From contig NZ_JADEWH010000008.1 of the NCBI RefSeq assembly GCF_015207755.1, forward strand, positions 124,001-188,000: a stretch of DNA of 64,000 nt. The letters are read 5' to 3'. The notes beneath the pieces are model-generated. The model searched no databases. It saw nothing but the letters and a program-made list of their open reading frames with translations, and had not been told where the DNA came from. The translations under genes were made by a program, and so were the position numbers. Shown here in pieces: positions 16,510 to 25,162 of the stretch. Position 1 is the first letter of the stretch. Each line of letters opens with the position of its first letter. The DNA comes from Nodularia sp. LEGE 06071 (GTDB taxonomy: Bacteria; Cyanobacteriota; Cyanobacteriia; Cyanobacteriales; Nostocaceae).

Positions 16510-17145
16510 ATGCCCACCCCCATCTACCACATCACCCATATGAATAACTTAAACTCAATTCTAAAGTCAGGTGGATTGATGGCAAACAGTAGGCTAAAGC
16601 AAGAAACAATTAAATACCTTGATATTGCTCATGGTCACATCCAAGATAGACGATCAATGACTCGTGTTCCTTGTGGTGCTGGTGGAACTTTACATGATTA
16701 CGTACCATTCTATTTTGCTCCACGCTCTCCCATGCTTTACGCCAATTATAGAAAGAGCGTAGATAAATATAGCGGTGGACAAACACCAATTCTTCATTTA
16801 GTTTCCAGTGCAGAAGCTGTTGACACTGGGGGACTATCTTTCGTAGGTGCAGATGGACACGCAGCTATGGCATATACAGGTTTTTTCGATCAGCTTGTGT
16901 ATTTATATGCAGATAACGTGATTGATTGGGAGATTATGGAAGCTAAATACTGGGCTGATACCGAAGAAGACGGAGACAGAACACGTAGACGACAAGCGGA
17001 GTTTTTAGTACATCAGTTTTTTCCCTGGGGACTCATTCAAGAAATTGGAGTTATTAACTCCACAATTCAAACCCAAGTTAAAGAAATATTACAAAATTTT
17101 AACATTCAGACCCCTATTAGGGTTTACTCTGAATGGTACTATTAA
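16510..17145 (+). CDS. darT: DarT-like DNA ADP-ribosyltransferase toxin (DUF4433)
   Basis: 211 residues, full family length. DarT attaches ADP-ribose to thymidine in single-stranded DNA and blocks replication; some DarT systems defend against phage. The opening YHITHMNNLNSILKSGG and the NAD-site arginines near R47/R48 fit the family. The catalytic glutamate is E164 in RRRQAEFLVH, matching E160 of the Thermus enzyme. The partner antitoxin DarG follows after 52 bases. The frame has no damage, so the toxin is probably functional or held in check. It starts at ATG 16510, 4 bases after the HsdS fragment. Confidence 0.88.
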   Translation: MPTPIYHITHMNNLNSILKSGGLMANSRLKQETIKYLDIAHGHIQDRRSMTRVPCGAGGTLHDYVPFYFAPRSPMLYANYRKSVDKYSGGQTPILHLVSSAEAVDTGGLSFVGADGHAAMAYTGFFDQLVYLYADNVIDWEIMEAKYWADTEEDGDRTRRRQAEFLVHQFFPWGLIQEIGVINSTIQTQVKEILQNFNIQTPIRVYSEWYY

Positions 17146-17197
17146 AAGTTTTGAGATAGACTCACGAGTATACTACATATACAACCAGTTAAGGGAG

Positions 17198-18280
17198 ATG
17201 ATGGAATTTAAGCAAGGCAACCTACTAGAAGAAAATGCCGAAGCCCTAGTTAACACCGTTAATAATGTCGGTGTAATGGGTAAAGGTATTGCCTTGCAAT
17301 TTAAGCAAGCCTATCCTGAAAACTTCCGCCAATACGAAAAAGCCTGTAGTGCTGGAGAAGTGCAACCAGGAAAGATGTTTACTATCTCAACAGGTAGCCT
17401 ATTTAATCCCAGATATATCATTAATTTCCCCACTAAACGCCACTGGAAAAGCAAATCCAAAATAGAAGACATTAAAAATGGATTGGTGGCTTTAGTTGCA
17501 GAGGTACAAAAATTAGGTATTACTTCAATTGCTATTCCCCCGTTAGGATGTGGCAACGGTGGCTTAAATTGGCGAGAAGTTAAGCCTCTAATAGAATCAA
17601 CTTTTGCCCAACTGCCAAATGTGCAAGTAATTATATTTGAGCCATCAGGCGCACCAGCAGCCGAAAAAATGCAGGTTGCCACCAAAAAGCCCAACATGAC
17701 CCGTGGACGTGCCTTAATCATTCGCCTACTGGAAGTTTATGGTATCCCTGGCTATGAGTTAACTAAGCTAGAAATCCAAAAACTGGCCTATTTTCTTCAA
17801 GAAGCGGGGGAATTGCTCAAGTTACCCTATCAAAAGCATTTATATGGCCCCTACGCAGATAATCTTAACCAAGTTCTAAAACATATAGAAGGTCATTACA
17901 TTCGTGGTTATGGCGATGGTACTGGGAGAGCCGGTATTTATGTATTACCAGAAGGTAGAGAAGCAGCAGACACTTTTTTAGCAACAGAACCGGAAGCAAA
18001 AGAGCGTTTAGAGCAAGTTAGCAAACTGATTTATGGCTTTGAAACGCCCTACGGCATGGAATTGTTAGCAACAGTTCACTGGGTGGCTACCAAACACCCC
18101 AACCCAGCGAAAAATAGTGAAGAAGCGATCTCTCTGGTACATGAATGGAGCGATCGAAAGCACAAGCTATTTAAACCAGAACATATCCGCAAAGCTTGGC
18201 AGCGTTTAGAAGAACAAAACTGGCTAACGATGAATTTAACTAATATGATGGAATCAAATATAACTCCTATTCAGCTTTGA
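17198..18280 (+). CDS. darG: DarG-like macrodomain antitoxin
   Basis: 360 residues from ATG 17198; a second ATG at 17201 is equally possible, with AAGGGAG just upstream. A longer frame reaches back into darT but its extra residues are not family-like. The N-terminal macrodomain (to about residue 155) has the ligand loop NTVNNVGVMGKGIALQF and later PPLGCGNGGL; it removes ADP-ribose from DNA. The C-terminal domain begins around TRGRALIIRLLEVYG and resembles the DarG part that binds and masks DarT. With darT it forms a toxin-antitoxin operon. The stop overlaps the next start (TGATG). Confidence 0.88.
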   Translation: MMEFKQGNLLEENAEALVNTVNNVGVMGKGIALQFKQAYPENFRQYEKACSAGEVQPGKMFTISTGSLFNPRYIINFPTKRHWKSKSKIEDIKNGLVALVAEVQKLGITSIAIPPLGCGNGGLNWREVKPLIESTFAQLPNVQVIIFEPSGAPAAEKMQVATKKPNMTRGRALIIRLLEVYGIPGYELTKLEIQKLAYFLQEAGELLKLPYQKHLYGPYADNLNQVLKHIEGHYIRGYGDGTGRAGIYVLPEGREAADTFLATEPEAKERLEQVSKLIYGFETPYGMELLATVHWVATKHPNPAKNSEEAISLVHEWSDRKHKLFKPEHIRKAWQRLEEQNWLTMNLTNMMESNITPIQL

Positions 18281-18471
18281 TGTTCAACGAGTACAGCCAG
18301 GTTGAACTCCCTCTAATCAAGCAACTCCAACTCTACAGATTAAATAGGGTGCAACAATTAACCCTGCTTCCCATCGTTGATAACGAGTTTGGTCGCCCAG
18401 ACGAGCATCAATACTCTCTATTGCGGCAAAAGTGGGTGAAGAAGCAATGCGTGGCATTTCCTAGCGTGTGA
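18280..18471 (+). pseudogene. hsdR: Type I restriction HsdR, N-terminal fragment
   Basis: The frame opens MFNEYSQVELPLIKQLQL, the usual start of a cyanobacterial HsdR (motor and nuclease) subunit, and its ATG overlaps the darG stop. After about 18 residues the sequence no longer resembles HsdR, and it stops at codon 64 where a full protein has around 1,000. A deletion has joined the head to unrelated DNA (a tail reading GRPDEHQYSLLRQKW, not recognised). Confidence 0.65.
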
Positions 18472-18631
18472 ATTATTTTCTCAGAGATTGAATGAAGCGA
18501 TCGCTTGACTTTCCTAAAATCATTCAATTGGGGGAAGACTAATTAAGGTTGCTAAATCAACGGGTTAAAAAATCAACCTGATTTAAATATAGTTTTACTG
18601 AGATTTAAAGAGAATCGACACGGAAATATAT

Positions 18632-18840
18632 ACCGAAATTGAAATTGATCCAAGTTCTGAGAATGTAGGGCAAAGATTCGCAATTTTGACATCTGTCCCC
18701 AATGGAATCCGTTGGTTAGGGAAGCGGAGGGTGAAATCCAGAAAGGACAAAAATTAACCGTTTTTATTCAGCCTTCAGAGAGTGGAGGAATGAAGTTTAA
18801 ACCTACTATCTTAGAAGCCGAGCCAAATAGGAACTATTGC
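18632..18840 (+). pseudogene. SRPBCC-family protein remnant, frameshifted and truncated
   Basis: The first part reads TEIEIDPSSENVGQRFAIL. A second part in another frame reads PQWNPLVREAEGEIQKGQKL and continues to KFKPTILEAEPNR. Together they resemble the N-terminal half of an SRPBCC (START-like) protein with a frameshift near 18690 and no C-terminal half. The second frame runs open into the MFS gene, which makes that ORF look 43 codons too long. Confidence 0.7.
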
Positions 18841-20130
18841 ATGGCTAATACAGATGGAAACCCAAAGCAGCCACTATTACCAGCGCTGAGGTCACGAAAC
18901 TATCGTCTGTTTTTTGCCGGACAAGGCATTTCCTTGATTGGGTCATGGATGACACATATTGCCACGATTTGGCTAGTGTATTATTTGACAAATTCCCCAT
19001 TGATGTTGGGACTTGTGGGATTCTCTAGTCAAATTCCTAGCTTTTTTCTAGCACCATTTGGGGGAGTTTTTGTAGATCGTTTTTCGCGGTATCGGACATT
19101 AATTGGCACACAAATATTTTCGATGATTCAGTCCTTAGCCTTAGCGGTGCTGGCGCTAACTGGGACGATTCAGGTATGGCATATCATCGGCTTAAGCTTG
19201 TTTCAAGGATTAATTAACTCAGTCGATTCACCCGCACGACAAGCATTTGCGCCCGAATTAGTGGAACGCAGAGAAGATTTAGCCAATGCGATCGCGATGA
19301 ATTCCACTATGATTAATGGAGCGCAATTAATTGGCCCAGCCATTGGCGGTTTACTCATAGCTAGTGTTGGCGCTGCTTATTGTTTCTTAATTGATGGATT
19401 GAGCTATATTGCCGTCATCGCCGCATTATTGGCAATGAATATTAAACCCAGGCAAATTGCACTGACAATCGGTAATCCCTTCCAAAAAGTTGCAGAAGGA
19501 TTTGTTTATGCTTTTAGCTTTCCAGCAATTCGCGCCATATTATTATTATCAGCTTTAGTCAGCTTCATGGGACTGCAATATACCATTCTGCTGACAATTT
19601 TTGCAGAAGATATCCTCAAAGGTAGTGCCGAAACATTGGGATTTTTAATGGTAGCTTCGGGAGTGGGCGCTTCAACAGGTGGTATTTATCTAGCTACACG
19701 CAGAACAATACTAGGAATTGGCAGATTAATTGCCTTCGCACCTGCAATTTTAGGAATTGCTTTAATTGCCTTTTCCTACTCTCGGTTTTTACCACTTTCT
19801 TTATTTATTATGCTGTTTGTGGGCTTGGGAACAATTCTGCAAGTTGCTGCTAGTAATACATTTCTCCAAACAATTGTCGAAGATGATAAACGTGGGCGAT
19901 TGATGAGCTTATACACAATGTCATTTTTAGGAATATTACCTTTAGGAAATCTACTGGGCGGCTTCTTAGCAAATCGCATTGGCGCGCCCAATACATTAAT
20001 TATTGATGGCATAGTTTGTCTTTTAGGGTCTATATTGTTTTACAGAAAACTCCCACTATTAACACAAGCTATCAGTACATTCTATGAGCAAAAAAGCATG
20101 GGATTAGTTAAAACCCTTTCCAGGAGGTAA
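18841..20130 (+). CDS. MFS transporter, drug/siderophore exporter type
   Basis: 429 residues from ATG 18841 (MANTDGNPKQPLLPALRSRN). An upstream in-frame start at 18712 lies in the SRPBCC remnant and is rejected. About twelve hydrophobic segments are visible. After the first is the motif-A-like PFGGVFVDRFSRYR, and near DSPARQAFAPELV is a block typical of the EntS-like MFS_3 group. Such proteins export small molecules through the inner membrane using the proton gradient. The substrate cannot be told. It stands alone at the right edge of the rearranged area. Confidence 0.85.
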   Translation: MANTDGNPKQPLLPALRSRNYRLFFAGQGISLIGSWMTHIATIWLVYYLTNSPLMLGLVGFSSQIPSFFLAPFGGVFVDRFSRYRTLIGTQIFSMIQSLALAVLALTGTIQVWHIIGLSLFQGLINSVDSPARQAFAPELVERREDLANAIAMNSTMINGAQLIGPAIGGLLIASVGAAYCFLIDGLSYIAVIAALLAMNIKPRQIALTIGNPFQKVAEGFVYAFSFPAIRAILLLSALVSFMGLQYTILLTIFAEDILKGSAETLGFLMVASGVGASTGGIYLATRRTILGIGRLIAFAPAILGIALIAFSYSRFLPLSLFIMLFVGLGTILQVAASNTFLQTIVEDDKRGRLMSLYTMSFLGILPLGNLLGGFLANRIGAPNTLIIDGIVCLLGSILFYRKLPLLTQAISTFYEQKSMGLVKTLSRR

Positions 20131-20189
20131 ATATTTTATCGGTGTACTTGCAAAAACTTTGGAAGTACAACTCCCTGAATAACGAATTT

Positions 20190-20879
20190 TTATGAAATAT
20201 CAGGTTCATCTAAAGTTTTTAACTTCTGCAAAATTTGTTCAATCTGAAAAACTCTTTGATTTCTACTTTGTGATTTAAAGATATCTAAAGCTTTTTCTAA
20301 CGCAGCTATGCCCTGATTTTTTTGATTTGTTTGTAAAAGTGCCACTGCTGAATTAGCTAGAGCATCACCATATTTAGGATTAATTTCTAAAGCTTTCTGA
20401 TAAGCTGTAATAGCTTCTTCCCAACGACTTTGACTAGCATAAACCAGACCAATACCGTTGTAAGCTAGTGCATGGTTGGAATTAAGGCGAATGGCTTCTT
20501 GGTAAGCGTTAATAGCCTCTTCTGCCTTATCCTGTCGAAACAACAAATTTCCTAATTCAAAGTGTCCAAAGGCGTATTTGGGGAATTTCTTAATTAATTG
20601 GCGTAAGTTTGCTTCTGCACCTGAGAAATCGCCCTGACTGGATAAAGCATTAGCTTGTTGGATCAGCTGCGATCGCTCTTCTTCCTGTGACCCGCCAAAT
20701 TGTGCTAGTTTTTCGACTGTATTGTTTACACCTTCGGGTGAGTTGAACTGATTAGTCAAATTATCCGTTGAATTTAAAGCGACTTTTCCAGGATGCGCTA
20801 ACACTAATGGTGATATAGCAATTGTAGTGATGATACTCAGCGTTATGTAGCTCAGAGTGGGAACAAATGCTGATTTCAT
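20190..20879 (-). CDS. Secreted TPR protein
   Basis: 229 residues. It has a signal peptide (hydrophobic 8-27, cleavage near LAHPG). From about residue 75 at least three TPR units follow: YAFGHFELGNLLFRQDKAEEAINAYQ, then HALAYNGIGLVYASQSRWEEA, then YGDALANSAVALLQTNQKNQ. It probably acts in the periplasm as a protein-protein interaction module. The partner is unknown. Its start lies 191 bp from the upstream... acs stop region, with a repeat (20965-21030) between, so co-transcription with acs is uncertain. Confidence 0.75.
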   Translation of the reverse strand: MKSAFVPTLSYITLSIITTIAISPLVLAHPGKVALNSTDNLTNQFNSPEGVNNTVEKLAQFGGSQEEERSQLIQQANALSSQGDFSGAEANLRQLIKKFPKYAFGHFELGNLLFRQDKAEEAINAYQEAIRLNSNHALAYNGIGLVYASQSRWEEAITAYQKALEINPKYGDALANSAVALLQTNQKNQGIAALEKALDIFKSQSRNQRVFQIEQILQKLKTLDEPDIS

Positions 20880-20964
20880 TTGGCTATTTACCTCAATGAT
20901 GTTCTGATACCTATGATAAATTCAAAATGACTAGGCATGGGTTAGGGGAGAAGAATCACCACCG

Positions 20965-21030
20965 ATGAACCTCACCCCCAACCCCTCTCCTTGCTTTCGC
21001 GTAGCGTCTCCCTTTGGGAGAAGGAGAAGG
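20965..21030. repeat. Pyrimidine-rich/palindromic intergenic repeat
   Basis: CTCACCCCCAACCCCTCTCC, then a CGCGTAGCGTCTCCC patch and GGGAGAAGGAGAAGGG, can fold back on itself. Relatives are at 24832-25020 and 44358-44398. This is a dispersed cyanobacterial intergenic repeat. Confidence 0.6.
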
Positions 21031-21071
21031 GAGATTTAGATGGAGGGTGAAAAAATCGATTTGCAGATTAT

Positions 21072-23042
21072 TTAAGCACCTTCGCGCAATTTATCTAAAA
21101 CACTACGATCTTCTAAAGTCGAAGTATCACCAGATATCTCTTGACCGGATGCGAGATTCCGCAACAAGCGCCGCATAATTTTACCCGATCGCGTTTTGGG
21201 CAAAGCATCCGTAAAGCGAATTTCTCCTGGACGGGCGATCGCACCAATTTCTTGGACAACGTGCTGCTTGAGTTCTTTACTCAGTTCCTCACTGGCCTGA
21301 TATGTCCCCTCTAAAGTCACAAAAGCCACAACTTCCTCACCCTTGAGGTCATCTGGTTTACCCACTACCGCCGCTTCCGCCACGGCTGGATGGGAAACTA
21401 AAGCTGATTCAACTTCCATTGTTCCCAAACGGTGTCCTGAGACATTCAAGACATCATCGACACGACCCATTACCCAGAAATAGCCATCTTCATCTTGTCT
21501 CGCCCCATCACCAGCAAAGTAGATATAGTTACCATCTTTGGGGGGGATATGTTCCCAATAAGTGCGGCGAAAACGTTCTGGGTCATTGTAGACTGTCCGC
21601 ATCATCCCCGGCCAAGGATAACGCACTGCTAAATAACCGCCTTCGTTGTTGGGTACGGTGTTACCTTCTAAATCAATGATATCTGCAATAATACCAGGAA
21701 AGGGCAGAGTGGCTGAACCTGGTTTGGTGGGAATGGCTCCGGGTAGTGGTGTAATCATAATACCGCCGGTTTCTGTTTGCCACCAAGTATCCACAATGGG
21801 ACAGCGTTCACCACCAATGATTTTGTGATACCACATCCAAGCTTCTGGGTTAATTGGTTCGCCGACTGTTCCTAACAACCGCAAGGAAGATAAATTGCGG
21901 CTTTTGGGATGGTGTTCACCCATCTTGATAAATGCCCGAATTGCTGTAGGTGCTGTATAAAAGATATTTACACCATATTTCTCAATTACATCCCAGAAGC
22001 AGCCAGGATTAGAAGCACGGGGCGCACCTTCGTACATTAAAGTCGTTGCACCGTTGGAAAGCGGCCCGTAAACTATGTAGCTGTGTCCAGTAATCCAACC
22101 GACATCGGCAGTACACCAGTATACATCTGTATCTTGCAGGTCAAAGATCCATTTGGTGGTGATATGGCTATATAAGTTATAACCACCAGTGGTATGCACA
22201 ACACCTTTTGGTTTGCCGGTGCTACCAGAAGTGTAGAGGACAAACAGCATATCTTCGCTGTCCATCGGTTCCGCCGGACAATCGGCTGATACATCTTTTT
22301 GTAAATCATGCCACCAATGGTCACGCCCTGGTTCCATGTGTGTTTCTTGACAGGTGCGTTTGACTACTAGCACATCTGTAATGGAGGGGACAGCATGATC
22401 TGCTAAGGCTTTATCTACTTCTACCTTGAGAGGAACGATCGCATCTTTACGCCAACCACCATCAGCAGTAATCACTATTTTAGCTTCTGCATCATTGAGG
22501 CGATCGCGCAAAGCTTCGGAACTAAAACCACCAAAGACGACGCTATGAGGTGCGCCAATTCTCGCACAGGCTAACATGGCGATCGCCGCTTCCGGAATCA
22601 TCGGCATATATATACCGATGCGATCGCCTTTTTTCGCCCCCAATTGCTTCAGCACATTAGCAAACTGGCACACTTCCCGATGTAATTGGGCATAAGTTAG
22701 TGTCCGGGAATCTCCTGGTTCCCCTTCCCAAATCAACGCCGCCTTATTTTTGCGCCAAGTAGTCAAGTGTCGATCCAGACAATTATAAGAAATGTTAATT
22801 TTACCACCGACAAACCATTTAGCAAAAGGTGGTTGCCAATCTAGTACCGTGTCCCATTTTTGAAACCAATCTAATTCAGTTTCGGCTAATTTCGCCCAAA
22901 ATTCCTGCGGATTAGCTTTAGCTTGAGCATAGAGTTTTTGATAGTCCGCCAAACTTTTGATTTGGGCATTTTGAGCAAATTCGCTTGTAGGAGGGAATGA
23001 GCGCTTCTCTTGTAGGATTGATTCTATCGTTGGCTGAGACAT
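21072..23042 (-). CDS. acs: Acetyl-CoA synthetase
   Basis: 656 residues from ATG 23042 ([14 protein letters not shown]); a GTG 9 bases further out is less likely. It makes acetyl-CoA from acetate, ATP and CoA through acetyl-AMP. The ANL-family ATP loop [18 protein letters not shown], the [11 protein letters not shown] adenine site, the hinge region [16 protein letters not shown] and the regulatory lysine in [11 protein letters not shown] are all present. The lysine allows control by acetylation in other bacteria. It is full length and unremarkable. Confidence 0.96.
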   Translation of the reverse strand: MSQPTIESILQEKRSFPPTSEFAQNAQIKSLADYQKLYAQAKANPQEFWAKLAETELDWFQKWDTVLDWQPPFAKWFVGGKINISYNCLDRHLTTWRKNKAALIWEGEPGDSRTLTYAQLHREVCQFANVLKQLGAKKGDRIGIYMPMIPEAAIAMLACARIGAPHSVVFGGFSSEALRDRLNDAEAKIVITADGGWRKDAIVPLKVEVDKALADHAVPSITDVLVVKRTCQETHMEPGRDHWWHDLQKDVSADCPAEPMDSEDMLFVLYTSGSTGKPKGVVHTTGGYNLYSHITTKWIFDLQDTDVYWCTADVGWITGHSYIVYGPLSNGATTLMYEGAPRASNPGCFWDVIEKYGVNIFYTAPTAIRAFIKMGEHHPKSRNLSSLRLLGTVGEPINPEAWMWYHKIIGGERCPIVDTWWQTETGGIMITPLPGAIPTKPGSATLPFPGIIADIIDLEGNTVPNNEGGYLAVRYPWPGMMRTVYNDPERFRRTYWEHIPPKDGNYIYFAGDGARQDEDGYFWVMGRVDDVLNVSGHRLGTMEVESALVSHPAVAEAAVVGKPDDLKGEEVVAFVTLEGTYQASEELSKELKQHVVQEIGAIARPGEIRFTDALPKTRSGKIMRRLLRNLASGQEISGDTSTLEDRSVLDKLREGA

Positions 23043-23557
23043 AGTGATCACCGTGAGCAGTATTGTGCCTGAAAACTATTGTTAGGGGATTTGTACCAAG
23101 CAGATTTCGATTTAGCTGGGCAGGAATTACTTAAATTACTCAGTTTACAAGATAGTATAGTCAGCCTGAAAGCCTACCCCAGGACTAGAGGCGCTTTTAT
23201 ATGGGATTTAGGCTTTGAATTTGGCAAATTTGTGGGTAATACTGACAATAAGTGGGAAAAAAGCTCCTCTACGCCCAACGTGTCTTGTACAGCTACCTAG
23301 CAGAAACCTGATTGACCGAAGAACACCTTTAACAAACAAAAAACGCGGAGGTCACAAGACTGTTATACTGAGTTTCAGCGCTGTTTAGCTGTACTAGTGT
23401 GACAATTAGCTCAAAATTATTTCATGCGACTCAAGTAACAGTTATATTTATGTAATTCTTTGAGAGTGGCGTTCACAATGAAAAGATTAATTTTCTTTGT
23501 TACCAGAGACATTTACCAGCTCAGTTAGTTATAAATTATTCAACAAAGCGTTAGTTA
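23043..23557. other. Gene-poor stretch, one doubtful small frame
   Basis: A plus-strand frame from TTG 23079 to 23300 (73 codons) reads with normal amino-acid texture (GAFIWDLGFEFGKFVGNT) but has no ATG, no clear ribosome site and no family I recognise. It may be a gene remnant. The rest (23301-23557) shows nothing beyond AT-rich sequence and a short frame at 23478. Confidence 0.4.
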
Positions 23558-24268
23558 TTGAAAGTAGGGCATCGTTTGCAAGCACAAGAGATTAAGGATC
23601 AGTTAAAATCCCTCATCGAGCAAGCCTCCTCGATAGACCCTAACTTGGCCAAAAAATTAGATGAAATTAATCGTTGGGTAAAAAATACTAGGCCTGGTTC
23701 TCTGACTGCGAAACCATTTGTCCTCGCCTTTCTCCTAGAAGTAATTACAGATTCTACCATTTGGCTGATGATTAAATCATCACCTTCGGCAGCAGAACAA
23801 AAAGCTAAGTTCGAGCAGATGACCCCAAATGAGAAATACTGGTATAGCTATCTTTTTCCCAGATGGATAAATGCAAATGACTCCAAATTTTACATTTGGA
23901 AACAAAAACTCATGGCAGGGGAGTTTAATCAGGAAGATGATGATATCATTAGAGCTATAGCCCAAGATATTGTGCAACGTGAAGGTAGTGTGTGGAAGCG
24001 TTATATTGCCGACTTGTCTATGGCAACAGATTTGATTGTTAGTAGTCGTCAGCACAAACCACTATGTATTCAAGTTACCAGCGTATCCGAAGAGTTTAAT
24101 CATCAAAAGTATCATTTTTGGCAAAATACACTGCATTCCTGGGAAATTGAGAGAGGAATATTTTTAAGTTACAATCCCAAGGATGCCAATTTCATTAAGC
24201 AGTTAGTCAATATAGCACTGCACAACAGTGACTACCTTTCTGGTGGCAAGTACTTGAAATTTGACTGA
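23558..24268 (+). CDS. Hypothetical protein, possible degenerate PD-(D/E)XK fold
   Basis: 236 residues from a TTG start; a stop lies two codons before, and there is no earlier in-frame start. The N-terminal half is helical (EIKDQLKSLIEQAS, ITDSTIWLMIKSS). The C-terminal part reads ATDLIVSSRQHKPLCIQVTS and ERGIFLSYNP, where a D and a Q-x-T a dozen residues apart recall nuclease-like folds with an altered active site. That is only a visual impression. It is followed by another unknown gene and the ATPase/TPR pair. A weak start and no known family keep confidence modest. Confidence 0.6.
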   Translation: MKVGHRLQAQEIKDQLKSLIEQASSIDPNLAKKLDEINRWVKNTRPGSLTAKPFVLAFLLEVITDSTIWLMIKSSPSAAEQKAKFEQMTPNEKYWYSYLFPRWINANDSKFYIWKQKLMAGEFNQEDDDIIRAIAQDIVQREGSVWKRYIADLSMATDLIVSSRQHKPLCIQVTSVSEEFNHQKYHFWQNTLHSWEIERGIFLSYNPKDANFIKQLVNIALHNSDYLSGGKYLKFD

Positions 24269-24339
24269 TGCTCTCAACAGTTCAATAATTCCAGTTTTGT
24301 GTTTGTCCCCTACATACTCATCAGATCATCACAGCTTTT

Positions 24340-24786
24340 ATGGCTAACAGACAAGAAACTCAAAGCTACGAAACTTCTGTGGAAGAATTTGCTAAAACTT
24401 TAACAACAGCCCGCAGAATGCAGCATGACTGGCTAACTTACGGGGTAGATTTTGTTCATTTCTATGTTGAGGATGCAGATAGTAATTGGTTAGAGACTTG
24501 GGGAGACGACGAAATTTTAGGTAATAAATTATTAGATGCTATTAAAGAGTTTTTAGTTAGCAGTGATGATGTAGCTATCAGAATCAGGCAAAATTTAGGA
24601 GAGCGTTCTCTTTTTGATTTAGCCGTAAATTTAGAAGTATGTTGGAGAATTGGCGAAAAAAATGACAGATTATGTCTGGTGAGAAATCTGTTAGCTGGTG
24701 AGGACAAGAATGTTGATTTAAACAATGGGGAGTTATTAAATTTAGCAGAGAGTCTGTTGAGAAAATTGGCAGAGTTTTCTGAGTAA
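24340..24786 (+). CDS. Hypothetical acidic protein
   Basis: 148 residues from ATG 24340, acidic and helical, without signal or membrane segment. It opens MANRQETQSYETSVEEFAKTL and holds a W-rich patch (DSNWLETWGDDEILG). No family is recognised. It lies 71 bp after the previous unknown gene on the same strand and 376 bp before the ATPase, with a MITE in between. A link to either side is possible but not shown. Confidence 0.6.
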   Translation: MANRQETQSYETSVEEFAKTLTTARRMQHDWLTYGVDFVHFYVEDADSNWLETWGDDEILGNKLLDAIKEFLVSSDDVAIRIRQNLGERSLFDLAVNLEVCWRIGEKNDRLCLVRNLLAGEDKNVDLNNGELLNLAESLLRKLAEFSE

Positions 24787-24831
24787 GAATTAGAACGGCG
24801 TAAATCATTAGAGGTTTGTAGCTCATGAAAC

Positions 24832-25020
24832 CTCACCCCAACCCTCTCCTTACTAAGGAGCTACCGTGTACACACAAGTCTTGCCTGTCTGCGTTTGAGC
24901 CTGTTTAGCCCCCTAAATCCCCCAAGTTTGGGGGACTTTGAAAATTCTTGTTCCCCCAGAATTGGGGGTTAGGGGGCGATTCGATCACTTGTGTGTACAC
25001 CGTAGTTACTAAGGAGAGGG
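24832..25020. repeat. Dispersed intergenic repeat interrupted by a MITE
   Basis: Flanks read CTCACCCCAACCCTCTCC, then TTACTAAGGAG, and after the insertion TTACTAAGGAG with AGGGAG. Removing 24861-25016 restores the uninterrupted repeat found at 44358-44398. The rest of this intergenic stretch (to 25162) shows only an AT-rich leader of the ATPase gene. Confidence 0.8.
24861..25005. mobile_element. 145-bp MITE with 19-bp inverted ends and 11-bp target duplication
   Basis: The left end CTACCGTGTACACACAAGT (24861-24879) and the reverse complement of the right end (24987-25005) differ at one base. Both sides carry TTACTAAGGAG (24850-24860 and 25006-25016). Inside is another palindrome of GCCCCCTAAATCCCCCAA type. 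It has no coding capacity, so a transposase would act in trans. Confidence 0.85.
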
Positions 25021-25162
25021 AGCAGGAGTAGGAATCTTATTTGGGTGCTTCACTGAACTGTACTACTCTATATGAGTTCTACAATAAATTTATTAACTTA
25101 CTATTTTAAGGACATTGGCAGCCATGATATGAATAGATAGCAATTTTAGAAGCTGTATCTCC

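Noticed and set aside
17045-17197. N-terminal extension of the DarG frame into darT
   Set aside because: The residues before MMEFKQGN do not fit a macrodomain and overlap darT; AAGGGAG marks the internal start.
24462-24836. Two minus-strand frames over the acidic hypothetical gene
   Set aside because: The plus frame has an ATG, a normal composition and fits the operon direction; these are low-complexity shadows.
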